Shown piece by piece: positions 46,920 through 57,900 of a stretch of 64,000 bases of DNA (position 1 is the first letter of the stretch; every line of letters starts with the position of its first letter). The DNA is from Lysobacteraceae bacterium (GTDB lineage Bacteria > Pseudomonadota > Gammaproteobacteria > Xanthomonadales > Xanthomonadaceae). The notes beneath the pieces are model-generated. The model made no database searches, was not told where the DNA came from, and saw only the letters and a list, made by a program, of their open reading frames with translations. The position numbers and the translations under genes are program-made. The stretch spans positions 62,001 to 126,000 of the forward strand of contig BPKJ01000002.1 in NCBI GenBank assembly GCA_026005075.1. The letters run 5' to 3'.

Positions 46920-47369
46920 ATGCTGCTGCTGGGCTGGAGAGAGTGGCTGGCATTGCCCGATCTGGGTCTTCACCGGGTCCGCGCCAAGGTCGACACGGGT
47001 GCGCGCAGCTCGGCCCTCCACGTCGAGTCCAGCCGGACCTTCACCGACCGCGGCACCGAGTGGGTGCGGTTCACGATCCGCCCCGACAGCCGGCGTGACT
47101 GCCTCGAGGCGGTGGCGCCGGTGCACGACCGGCGTTGGGTGACCGACAGCGGCGGTCACCGCACGCAGCGGGTCTTCATCCGTACCACGCTGCGGCTGGG
47201 CGGCCGCAGCTGGCCGATCGAGCTGAACCTCACCGGGCGCCGCGGAATGCTGTTCCCCATGCTGCTCGGCCGGACCGCGCTGGCCGGGCGCTGCCGGGTC
47301 GATCCGGGGGGCTCGTTCCTGCTCGGCGAGGACCCCGCGTGCCCACCCGAGACGCTGCCGGATCGCTAG
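46920..47369 (+). CDS. RimB-like retropepsin/ATP-dependent zinc protease family protein
   Basis: A 149-residue protein of the Zn_protease family (DUF785). The motif RAKVDTGARSSAL (D25-T26-G27) is the retropepsin-like active-site loop. Further blocks are VFIRTTLRLGGRSWPIELNLTGR and MLFPMLLGRTAL. In pseudomonads such a gene (rimB) sits next to rimK and acts with it on glutamate tails. rimK follows 63 bp downstream here, which supports the same pairing. The ATG at 46920 is chosen as the start of the conserved domain. Confidence 0.83.
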   Translation: MLLLGWREWLALPDLGLHRVRAKVDTGARSSALHVESSRTFTDRGTEWVRFTIRPDSRRDCLEAVAPVHDRRWVTDSGGHRTQRVFIRTTLRLGGRSWPIELNLTGRRGMLFPMLLGRTALAGRCRVDPGGSFLLGEDPACPPETLPDR

Positions 47370-47432
47370 AATGGCCCGCCCGGTGCGGTCGGCGCCGGGG
47401 CTGCCGGCGGCCCAGCCGGACACGGCCGGACC

Positions 47433-48374
47433 ATGAAGCTCGCCATCCTCTCCCGCAACCCGAGGCTGTATTCCACCGAGCGCCTGGTCGATGCCGCCCG
47501 GGCGCGCGGCCATACGGTGCGCGTGCTCGACCCGCTGCGCTGCTACATGCGCATCGAGCCCGGGCACTTCGCCCTCAACTACAAGGGCAAGCCGCTGTCC
47601 GACTACGACGCGGTGATCCCGCGGATCGGCGCATCGGTCACCTTTTACGGCACCGCGGTGCTGCGCCAGATGGAGATGATGGGCGTGTACACGCCCAATC
47701 CCTCGGACGCGATCCTGCGCGCCCGCGACAAGCTGCGCTGCCACCAGATCCTCGCCCGCGAGGGCATCGGGCTGCCGCGCACGGTGTTCGGCGACAACCC
47801 GGACGATACCGCGGACCTGCTGGACATGCTCGGCCCGCCGCCGCACGTGATCAAGCTCAACGAGGGCACGCAGGGGGCAGGGGTGATCCTCGCCGAGCGC
47901 GCCTCGGCCTCGCGCAGCGTGATCGAGGCCTTCCGCGGGCTTTACGCAAACTTTCTCGTCCAGGAGTTCATCGCCGAGGCCAAGGGTGCGGACATCCGCT
48001 GCTTCGTGGTCGGCAACCGGGTGGTGGCCGCCATGCGCCGGCAGGCCCGCAAGGGCGAGTTCCGCTCCAACCTGCATCGGGGCGGCACCGCGCGCGCGGT
48101 GCGGCCCAGCGCGGCCGAGGTGGAAACCGCCCTGCGCGCCGCAGGTGTGCTCGGCCTCAACGTCGCCGGGGTCGACCTCCTGCAGTCCCGGCGCGGGCCG
48201 CTGGTGCTGGAGGTCAACGCCTCGCCCGGGCTGGAAGGCATCGAGGGTGCGACCGGCGTCGATGTCGCCGGGGCGGTGGTCGACTTCGTCGATGCCGCGC
48301 TGGGCGGCCAGCGCCGGATGCGTCGCGGAGGGCGCCGCCGCACGCGGGGAAATGCGGGGACCCTGCCCGATTAA
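47433..48374 (+). CDS. rimK: RimK-type alpha-L-glutamate ligase
   Basis: An ATP-grasp ligase of 313 residues that adds glutamates to the C-terminus of ribosomal protein S6. The opening [19 protein letters not shown], the [19 protein letters not shown] block, the ATP-grasp strand [43 protein letters not shown] and [14 protein letters not shown] with metal ligands are all present. The C-terminus is a basic extension ([14 protein letters not shown]). It pairs with the preceding rimB-like gene. Confidence 0.93.
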   Translation: MKLAILSRNPRLYSTERLVDAARARGHTVRVLDPLRCYMRIEPGHFALNYKGKPLSDYDAVIPRIGASVTFYGTAVLRQMEMMGVYTPNPSDAILRARDKLRCHQILAREGIGLPRTVFGDNPDDTADLLDMLGPPPHVIKLNEGTQGAGVILAERASASRSVIEAFRGLYANFLVQEFIAEAKGADIRCFVVGNRVVAAMRRQARKGEFRSNLHRGGTARAVRPSAAEVETALRAAGVLGLNVAGVDLLQSRRGPLVLEVNASPGLEGIEGATGVDVAGAVVDFVDAALGGQRRMRRGGRRRTRGNAGTLPD

Positions 48375-48380
48375 CGAACT

Positions 48381-48408
48381 TTGTCGGTCGGCTTAACGGG
48401 CATTTAAT
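48381..48408 (+). promoter_or_regulatory. Candidate sigma-70 promoter after rimK
   Basis: TTGTCG (48381-48386) and TTTAAT (48403-48408) are separated by 16 bp, giving four and five of six consensus bases, within a stretch unusually AT-rich for this genome. It begins just after the rimK stop and would start transcription near 48415. Confidence 0.4.
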
Positions 48409-48414
48409 CGCTGC

Positions 48415-48542
48415 CGTTCTACCCTGAGGCTGCCGGAATCTCCTGCTGTCACTCCCAAGTCAGTTCGGGGCTTGCAGATTGCGGTCATCGGGGCAAGAGA
48501 GCTTCCGCCCCCGGCGGCATCGCCTCCGGGGGCGCTTTTTTT
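48415..48542 (+). ncRNA. Candidate small RNA or mRNA leader ending at a strong terminator
   Basis: From the predicted start near 48415 the sequence runs about 128 nt without an open frame and ends in an intrinsic terminator with seven T residues. The next gene, the response regulator, begins 77 bp beyond the terminator. So the transcript is either a stand-alone small RNA or a terminated leader. No known RNA family was recognised from the sequence. Confidence 0.35.
48506..48542 (+). terminator. Intrinsic (Rho-independent) terminator
   Basis: A perfect 9-bp stem, CGCCCCCGG (48506-48514) with CCGGGGGCG (48526-48534), has an 11-nt loop and is followed at once by CTTTTTTTG. This is a textbook terminator and among the clearest in the window. 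It lies 131 bp after rimK. Confidence 0.88.
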
Positions 48543-48618
48543 GCGTCCCGCCCCGGTTCCCCGCAAGGCAGGTGAATCCCCCGGTGACGCTGACCCACGG
48601 GCACGCTAGGCTTGCGGC

Positions 48619-49299
48619 ATGAAGATTCTCGTCATCGAAGACAACCAGGATCTCGCGGCCAACCTCGGCGACTTTCTCGAGGAGCAGGGCCACACGGTCG
48701 ACTTCGCCGCCGACGGCGTCACCGGACTGCACCTTGCGGTGGTCAACGATTTCGATGTCATCGTGCTCGACCTCAACCTTCCTGGCATGGACGGCCTCGA
48801 GGTGTGCCGCAAGCTGCGCGAGGAAGCGCACAAGAGCACGCCGGTGCTGATGCTCACCGCGCGGGACGCCCTCGAACAGAAGCTCGCGGGCTTCGATGCC
48901 GGGGCCGACGACTACCTGGTCAAGCCCTTCGCACTGCAGGAGGTGGCGGCACGGCTCGCGGTGCTGCAGCGGCGCGGCAAGGGGGCAGGCCCGCGCATCC
49001 TGCGCGTGGCCGACCTCGAGTACAACCTCGATACGCTCGAGGTGAGCCGCGCCGGCAAGGCGATCAGCCTCAATCCCACGGCGCTGAAGATCCTGCGCGC
49101 GCTGATGGAGGCCTCGCCCGCGGTGGTGACACGGCAGGAGCTGGAGACCCGGGTGTGGGGCGAGGAGTTGCCGGACTCGGACAGCCTGCGGGTGCACATC
49201 CACGGCCTGCGGGCGGCCATCGACAAGCCCTTCCCGACGCCGTTGATCCACACCCGGCACGGCATCGGCTACCGGCTGGCCGCCGAGGGCAAGGGCTGA
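48619..49299 (+). CDS. OmpR-family response regulator
   Basis: A protein of 226 residues with a receiver domain (acidic pocket E7/D8, phosphoacceptor D51 in VLDLNLPGMDG, K102 in DDYLVKPF) and a C-terminal winged-helix DNA-binding domain (about 130-223, ending HTRHGIGYRLA). It pairs with the sensor kinase 7 bp downstream. The signal and regulon are unknown. It resembles PhoP/ColR-type regulators but no specific name can be given. Confidence 0.9.
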   Translation: MKILVIEDNQDLAANLGDFLEEQGHTVDFAADGVTGLHLAVVNDFDVIVLDLNLPGMDGLEVCRKLREEAHKSTPVLMLTARDALEQKLAGFDAGADDYLVKPFALQEVAARLAVLQRRGKGAGPRILRVADLEYNLDTLEVSRAGKAISLNPTALKILRALMEASPAVVTRQELETRVWGEELPDSDSLRVHIHGLRAAIDKPFPTPLIHTRHGIGYRLAAEGKG

Positions 49300-49306
49300 G
49301 GGCCAG

Positions 49307-50617
49307 GTGGCGTCCGCTCCCAAGGCGCGGCTCTATCGCCGCCGGCTGCGCGCACGCATCATCGTCTCGTTCGTCCTGCTCGGGACCGGGCTGACCGCCG
49401 CGTTCGCGCTGGCGACCCTGCTGCTTCGGGCCGGCATCGAGAACGAACTGGTCGATTCGTGGCTGGCCAGCGAGGCGCGCAGCTTCGTCGAGTTCAAGCG
49501 TGCGCATCCGGAACCCGATGCGCCCTACCAGCTCTCCCGCCAGATCGAGATCATCGCCCGTTCCCCGCGCACGCTGGCCAACCTGCCCTACGCGTGGCAG
49601 AAGCTCGACACCGGCGTGTACGACATGGTCGAAACCGGCCCGGACGGCAAGCCCCGGCCCTACAAGCTGGCGGTCTACCGGGGCGAGGACATCATCGGCT
49701 TCCTGCGCTACGACGTCAGCCAGGAGCGGCTCAGCGAGAAGAACCTGCTGATCGCCCTGCTGGTGACCCTCGTCGCCTTCTCGGTGCTCGCCTTCCTGCT
49801 CGGCCTGTGGGCGTCGCGGCGCGTGATGCAGCCGGTCTCCGACCTCGCCACCCGGCTGCAGCGCTTCAGCCAGGGCGGGCAACCCGAGCCGCTGGCCCCG
49901 CAATTCGCCGACGACGAGGTCGGTCAGCTGGCCCAGGCCCTCGACGACTACGCCGAGCGCCTGACCGAGCTGGTCCGCCGCGACCGCGAGTTCAATGCCG
50001 ATGTCAGCCACGAGTTGCGCACCCCGCTGGCGGTGATCCGCGGGGCGACCGAGCTGATGCTGGCGCAGCCCGACCTCGAGCCGAAGGCGGCCATGCGGCT
50101 CAAGCGCATCGAGCGCGCGGTGCAGCAGTGCACCGACCTGATCGAGGCGCTGCTCACGCTGTCACGCGGTGAGCGCGGCCACGGCGCGGCCAGCGTGCGC
50201 CGCATCGTCGGGCAGATCGTCGAGGCCCACCGGCTTTCCCTGCGTGGCAAGGCGGTGGAGATCGTGGTCGAGGACGGCCCGGAGGTGGTGGTCGATGCTC
50301 CGGACGCGGTGCTGGCGGTGGCGCTGGGCAACCTCATCGGCAATGCGGTCAAGTACACCGTGCAGGGCGAGGTCCGCATCGTGATCCGGCCCGACCGGGT
50401 CGAGATCACCGACAGCGGTCCGGGCATCCCCGCCGAGGAAGCGGGGCGCGTGTTCGAACGCGGCGTGCGCGGCAAGGCCAGCGAGGGCAGCAAGGGCGCC
50501 GGAATCGGCCTTGCCATCGTGTCGCGGCTTTGCGACCTGTACGGCTGGCGGGCGAGCCTGAGCCCGCGTGGGGACGGTGCGCCGGGGGTGGTGGCCCGCC
50601 TGCACTTCTCGCGGTGA
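49307..50617 (+). CDS. Sensor histidine kinase
   Basis: A membrane kinase of 436 residues. TM1 spans about residues 18-42. A periplasmic sensor of about 105 residues follows, then TM2 at about 147-168, a HAMP linker at about 170-222, the H-box DVSHELRTPLAVI with H235, and a catalytic domain with NLIGNAVKY (N-box) and ITDSGPGIP, then GAGIGLAIVSRL. It begins with GTG at 49307, 7 bp after the response regulator. It partners that regulator. Confidence 0.9.
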   Translation: MASAPKARLYRRRLRARIIVSFVLLGTGLTAAFALATLLLRAGIENELVDSWLASEARSFVEFKRAHPEPDAPYQLSRQIEIIARSPRTLANLPYAWQKLDTGVYDMVETGPDGKPRPYKLAVYRGEDIIGFLRYDVSQERLSEKNLLIALLVTLVAFSVLAFLLGLWASRRVMQPVSDLATRLQRFSQGGQPEPLAPQFADDEVGQLAQALDDYAERLTELVRRDREFNADVSHELRTPLAVIRGATELMLAQPDLEPKAAMRLKRIERAVQQCTDLIEALLTLSRGERGHGAASVRRIVGQIVEAHRLSLRGKAVEIVVEDGPEVVVDAPDAVLAVALGNLIGNAVKYTVQGEVRIVIRPDRVEITDSGPGIPAEEAGRVFERGVRGKASEGSKGAGIGLAIVSRLCDLYGWRASLSPRGDGAPGVVARLHFSR

Positions 50618-50639
50618 GCCCGGCCGTGGGCGGCGCCAC

Positions 50640-52478
<1,839 letters not shown>

Positions 52479-52563
52479 GCGCTGCGGCTTCCGGCGGTCT
52501 GGCCGGCGACACCGGGACCGCCCCGGCCCCGGGGCGCACGGCCCCGGGGCCAGCGCATCGGGC

Positions 52564-54066
52564 TTACTTGACGCCGTGCATCAGGCGGTTGATCAGCGGC
52601 GCGGCAAGGAAGTAGACCGCCGCGATCACGATGCCGATCCAGAACAGCTGGCTGAACACCTCCGCGTACTGTTCCAGCGAGCCGGCGGCCTCGCCGTGGC
52701 CGCCCGCGGTCGCGATGGCAGCGATGCGGCCGGCCACGAAGTTGGCCATGGCGATCGAGAGGAACCAGCCGCCCATGGCCAGTCCGGTCTCCTGCGGCCG
52801 GGCCAGCTTGGTCACCATCGCAAGGCCGATCGGCGACAGGCACAGTTCGCCCATGGTGTGGATCAGGTAGGTCAGTGCAAGCCAGGCCCAGCTGATCTTG
52901 CCGTTGGCATCGACGAAGTGCTGGATCGCAAAGACCAGTACGTAGAAGCCGACCGCGGCACCGATCAGCCCGTAGCCGAACTTGCGCGGGATGGACGGAT
53001 TGAGCCGTGCGCGGTCCAGCGCCGGCCACATGGCCGCGAACACCGGTGCGAGCACGATGATGAAGATCGGGTTGACCGCCTGGAAGATCGTGAAGTGCAG
53101 CTCGTGGCCGAACACCGTCGGCATCTGCACGAAGTCGCGGGCGAGGAAGTTCAGCGACGAGCCCGCCTGCTCGAACAGCGCCCAGAACAGGATGTTGGCG
53201 GCGAACAGGATCAGCATCGCGATGTAGCGGTGCAGCTGCTCGCGCTCGCGGCTGTGGATCCCGCTCCAGATGAAATAGCCGACCAGGCCCAGCATCATCA
53301 CGATCAGGAGCACGCCGAGCGCATCGCTCTCGCTGAGCAGGAAGTAGACCGGGACCACCAGCACCGCCCCGCCGATCAGCACCTGGAGCATGGACTTCGG
53401 TCCGTCGCGATCGGCCGGTGCCTTGCCGACGTGCCCCAGCCAGTGCTTGAAGATCTGGAACACCACCAGCCCCAGCAGCATGCCCATGCCGGCGGTGAAG
53501 AAGCCCCAGCGGTAGCCGTAGGTCGCGCCGACCCAGCTGCCGCACACGATCGGGGCGATCAGGGCGCCGGCATTGATGCCCATGTAGAAGATCGTGAAGC
53601 CCGAGTCGCGTCGCGCATCGCCGGGCGCGTAGAGCTTGCCGACCATGGTCGAGATGTTGGGCTTGAACAGCCCGTTGCCCACCACCACCACGGCCAGACC
53701 GAGCAGGAAGGTGGTCAGGTCGGGGGCCATGAGCATGAACATGCCAATGGCCATCAGCACCCCGCCGAGCATGATCGAGCGCTGGTAGCCGAGGATGCGG
53801 TCGGCCACGTAGCCGCCGAGGATGCCGGTCATGTAGACCATGGCGGTGTAGCCGCCGTAGGTCTTGCTGGCCTCGGCGGCGGCCTGGTCGCCCATGTGGG
53901 CGAAGAAGGCGGCCGCGACATGCACCGCCAGGATGGCGCGCATGCCGTAGTACATGAAGCGTTCCCAGAACTCGGTGCCGAACAGGTTCCACAGGGCCCG
54001 CGGGTGGCCGAGGAACGTGCCGGGGGGCGGGGGGGTGAAGGCGTGGGGGTCGGGGGTCTGGCTCAT
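52564..54066 (-). CDS. POT-family proton-dependent oligopeptide transporter
   Basis: A 14-helix-type peptide symporter of 500 residues. The POT signature is seen in GTEFWERFMYYGMRAIL (the ExxER-type motif of TM1), GGYVADRILGYQRSIM, and GNGLFKPNISTMVGKLY. The later block TIFYMGINAGALIAPI is typical too. It imports di- and tripeptides with protons. The 296 bp upstream of its start hold an array of palindromes rather than a clear promoter. Confidence 0.92.
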   Translation of the reverse strand: MSQTPDPHAFTPPPPGTFLGHPRALWNLFGTEFWERFMYYGMRAILAVHVAAAFFAHMGDQAAAEASKTYGGYTAMVYMTGILGGYVADRILGYQRSIMLGGVLMAIGMFMLMAPDLTTFLLGLAVVVVGNGLFKPNISTMVGKLYAPGDARRDSGFTIFYMGINAGALIAPIVCGSWVGATYGYRWGFFTAGMGMLLGLVVFQIFKHWLGHVGKAPADRDGPKSMLQVLIGGAVLVVPVYFLLSESDALGVLLIVMMLGLVGYFIWSGIHSREREQLHRYIAMLILFAANILFWALFEQAGSSLNFLARDFVQMPTVFGHELHFTIFQAVNPIFIIVLAPVFAAMWPALDRARLNPSIPRKFGYGLIGAAVGFYVLVFAIQHFVDANGKISWAWLALTYLIHTMGELCLSPIGLAMVTKLARPQETGLAMGGWFLSIAMANFVAGRIAAIATAGGHGEAAGSLEQYAEVFSQLFWIGIVIAAVYFLAAPLINRLMHGVK

Positions 54067-54154
54067 TCGGCACTCCGGATGGCAAGCGAACGCCCGGCGG
54101 GGGCCGGGCGGGGACGGGGCTGTTTACCCCCTGTTCACGACCAAGTCAATGCAC

Positions 54155-54360
54155 GGCGCCGCATTCGCAGGCGGCGCCGGCACCGCGTCGCGGGATTTCC
54201 CAAGGGAAGGTCTGAACAACGCCATCCAGGCGTTGTCAGCCCACGCCGAGTCCGGTACAGGCCCGGACTCGGCTCACACGCATCGATCACTTGCGTGATG
54301 GATGCGTGGCCGGCCCTCCATGGCCGGCGGGACCCTCTGAGTTGATCAGAGGTTCCCAAG
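54155..54360. repeat. Array of consecutive palindromes with inverted ends (MITE-like or composite)
   Basis: At least five perfect or near-perfect hairpins lie end to end. GGCGCCG/CGGCGCC at 54155-54178. CAACGCC/GGCGTTG at 54217-54235 (extended by TGA/TCA). CCGAGTCCGG/CCGGACTCGG at 54246-54272. CACGCATCGATCAC/GTGATGGATGCGTG at 54277-54308 (one mismatch). GCCGGCC/GGCCGGC at 54309-54328. CCTCTGA/TCAGAGG at 54334-54352. The outer 20 bases at 54201-54220 (CAAGGGAAGGTCTGAACAAC) resemble the reverse complement of 54341-54360 (CTTGGGAACCTCTGATCAAC), like terminal inverted repeats. No coding frame is present. It lies just beyond the dps stop and could terminate it. Confidence 0.7.
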
Positions 54361-54362
54361 GC

Positions 54363-54839
54363 CTATTCCAGGAGCGAGCGCAGCATCCACGCGTACTTCT
54401 CGTGGACCTGCAGGCGCTGGGTCAGGAGGTCCGCGCTGGGCTGGTCGCCGGCCTCGTCGGCGGCGCCGAAGACCTCGCGTGCGGTGCGGCAGACCGTCTC
54501 GTTGCCGAGCACCAGGGCCTTGACCATGCCCTTCCAGTCGGACGGCTCGATGGTGTGGGCGTCGTCCTCGATGGAGGCCAGCTTCGCGAACTCGCCGTAG
54601 GAACCCGGTGCACGGTGGCCCAGCGCGCGGATGCGCTCGGCGATCTGGTCGAGGGCGGTCCACTGCTCGGTGTACTGGGTCTCGAACATCAGGTGCAGGG
54701 TGTTGAACATCGGCCCGGTGATGTTCCAGTGGAAGTTGTGGGTCTTGAGATAGAGCCCGTAGCTGTCGGCGAGCAGGCGCGACAGCCCCTCGGCGATCTT
54801 GCGGCGCTGCTTGTCGCTCATGCCGATGTCGATCTTCAT
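54363..54839 (-). CDS. dps: Dps/ferritin-like DNA-protection protein
   Basis: A protein of 158 residues of the Dps family, which forms a dodecamer that oxidises and stores iron. The ferroxidase-type first block THNFHWNITGPMF contains the conserved His, followed by TLHLMFETQYTEQWTALDQIAERIRALG with the acidic ligands. The start ATG at 54839 follows AAGGAGGACC. It diverges from hrpA. A short N-terminus without a Lys-rich tail suggests weaker direct DNA binding. Confidence 0.88.
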   Translation of the reverse strand: MKIDIGMSDKQRRKIAEGLSRLLADSYGLYLKTHNFHWNITGPMFNTLHLMFETQYTEQWTALDQIAERIRALGHRAPGSYGEFAKLASIEDDAHTIEPSDWKGMVKALVLGNETVCRTAREVFGAADEAGDQPSADLLTQRLQVHEKYAWMLRSLLE

Positions 54840-54953
54840 CGTTTGGTCCTCCTTCGCGGGCTTGGGTTCCGGCTAAGCTTAACGCGTCCCCATGACGGCC
54901 CGGTGCCGTCGCCTGTTTGCCGATGCGGTCGCGGACGCGACCGCCAGCGATCG

Positions 54954-57900
54954 ATGACCCGAGCTCCCCGCCCCAACCTGCGTGGCGTCGCCACCTGCGA
55001 TCATGGCCGCCTGCGCCGCCGGTGGATGCGGCTCGAGCAGCATCCCGATCCTGCGGCCCTTGCCCGCCTGCTGGATGAGATCGAGGCCTCGCGGCAGAAG
55101 GTGGCGGCGCGGGCGGCGCGCCTGCCGCAGCCGACCTTCCCCGCCGAACTGCCGGTCGCGCGCGAGGCCGAACGCATCATCGATCTCCTGCACCGCCATC
55201 AGGTGCTGGTGGTGGCCGGCGAGACCGGTTCCGGCAAGACCACGCAGATTCCCAAGATGTGCCTGGCCGCAGGCCGCGGCGCGGCGGGGATGATCGGCTG
55301 CACCCAGCCGCGGCGGATCGCCGCGCGCTCGGTCGCGCGGCGGGTGGCCGAGGAACTCGGGGTCGAGCTGGGCGGGCTGGTGGGCTACCAGGTCCGCTTC
55401 ACCGAGCAGGTCGGCGAGGACACCGCGATCAAGTTCATGACCGACGGCATCCTCCTTGCCGAGATCCAGTCCGACCGTTGGCTCTCGCGCTACGACACGC
55501 TGATCCTCGACGAGGCCCACGAGCGCAGCCTCAATATCGACTTCCTGCTCGGCTACCTGAAGGGGCTGCTGTGCCGCCGCCGCGACCTCAAGCTGGTGGT
55601 GACCTCGGCCACCATCGACACCGAGCGTTTCGCCCGCCATTTCGGAAATGCCCCCGTGGTCCGGGTGGAGGGGCGCAGCCATCCGGTCGAGGTGCGCTAC
55701 CGGCCGCCGTCGGGTGTCGAGGCGGTCGAGGACGAGAGCGGTGAGGTCCGCCGCGAGGTCCGTTCGCAGGCCGAGCACATCGTCGCCGTGGTGGACGAGA
55801 TCACCGGCGAGGACCCGCTCGGCGACATCCTCGTCTTCCTGCCCGGCGAGCGTGAGATCCACGACCTGCACCGCCTGCTGGAGCGGCGTCGCTACCGGCA
55901 GACCGAGGTGCTGCCGCTGTATGCCCGCCTCTCGGCGCGGGATCAGGACCGCGTGTTTCGTCCAGGGCCGGGACGGCGCATCGTGCTCGCCACCAACGTG
56001 GCCGAGACCTCGCTCACCGTGCCGCGGATCCGTTACGTGATCGATCCCGGCACGGCCCGGGTCAAGCGCTACAGTCCCCGGCAGAAGCTCGATCGGCTGC
56101 ACGTCGAGCCGATCTCCCGGGCCGCGGCCGACCAGCGCAAGGGACGCTGTGGAAGGACCGCAGCGGGGGTGTGCTACCGGCTCTACGAGGAAGCCGACTA
56201 CCTGGCGCGCCCTGCCTACACCGATCCCGAGATCCGCCGCTCCGCGCTGGCCGGCGTGATCCTGCGCATGCTCAGCCTGGGCCTTGGGCGGGTGGAGGCG
56301 TTTCCGTTCATCGATCCGCCCGATCCGAAGGCGGTGTCCGAAGGCTGGCAGCAGCTGGTGGAGCTGGGCGCGGTCGACAAGGACCGCCGGCTGACCGAGG
56401 TCGGCCGGCAGATGGCGCGCTGGCCGGTCGACGTGAAGCTGGCGCGGATGCTGATCGCCGCCCGCGAGCTGGGCGTGCTGCGCGAGGTGCTGGTGATCGC
56501 CTCCTTCCTGAGCATCCAGGATCCGCGCGAGCGGCCCGCCGAGGCCCGCGCCGCGGCCGATGCCGCGCATGCCCGATTCGCCGATCCGCGGTCCGAGTTC
56601 GTCGGCATCCTCCATCTCTGGCAGGCCGCGCAGAACGCGTTCGAGGCCCTCACCCGCGCACGGTTCCGGCAGTGGTGCGACGAGCACTACCTGAATCCGG
56701 CCAGGATGCGCGAATGGCGCGAGCTGCACCGCCAGTTGCTGCTGCTGGCGGCAGAGACGGGCGGATCGCCGGGGGCGGCGGAGGCGGACTACGGGGCGCT
56801 GCATCGCGCCCTGATCGCCGGCATGCCGATGCAGATCGGCCAGCGCATCGACAAGGGCCTGTTCGAGGCGCCGAGGCAGCGCCGCTTCGCGATCTTCCCC
56901 GGCTCGGCGCTGGCCCGGCAGCCGCCGCGCTGGGTGCTGGCCGCGGCCCTGCTCGACACCCAGCGCGTGTTCGCGCTGCACTGCGCCCGGATCGAACCTA
57001 AGTGGGTGGTCGAGCAGGCCGCGCATCTGCTCTCGCGCCGCCACTTCGACCCGCACTGGTCGCGCGCGCAGGGACGCGTGATCGGCTTCGAGCAGATCAG
57101 CCTGTTCGGGCTGGTGCTGGAGCCGAAGCGGCCGGTTCAGTGGGCCGGTCTGTATCCGCAGGAAGCGAGGGAGATCTTCGTTCGCGAGGGGCTTGTGCGG
57201 GGCGAGGTCAACACCCGGCTGGCCTTCCTCGAGCGCAACCTGCGCACGCTCGAGCGTGCGCGCGAGGAAGAGGCCAAGCTGCGGCGGGCCGGGCTGGTCG
57301 CCGACGAGGACTGGCAGGCGCGCTGGTACCTCGACCGGCTGCCGCAGGAGGTGCATGGGGCCGCCGGCCTCGAGTCCTGGTACCGCCGGGCCGGGGCGGC
57401 CGAACGTGCGGCGCTGGAATGGAGTCTGGCCGATCTGATGCCGGGCGGCGGCGAGGCCAGCGACCGGTTTCCGGCCTACCTGGTGCTGGGGGAGGCGAGG
57501 CTGGCCCTGCATTACCGTTTCGAGCCCGGCAGCGAGGAGGACGGCGTGACCGTGGACGTGCCGCTGCACCTGCTCAACGCCCTCGATGCCGCGCGCCTGT
57601 CCTGGCTGGTGCCCGGGTTCGTCGCCGAGCGCGCCGCCGAGCTCATCCGTGGCCTGCCCAAGGCGCTGCGGCGCAACTACGTGCCGGCCCCGGATTTCGC
57701 GCAGGCCTTCGCCGAGGCCCACCCCCAGCCCACCGCCGACAGCCTCGAAGGGGAACTGGCCCGCTTTCTTTCGCGGACCACCGGGGTAAGGCTCGCGCCC
57801 TCCGAGTTGCGTCCCGAATCCCTCCCCGCGCACCTCAGGATGCGGCTGCGCTTGCTCGATGCCGGCGGCCGCCCGCTCGCCGTGTCGCGCGATCTGGCCG

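Noticed and set aside
46736-46921. Open frame antisense to tRNA-Gly
   Set aside because: It only reads through the tRNA gene on the opposite strand.
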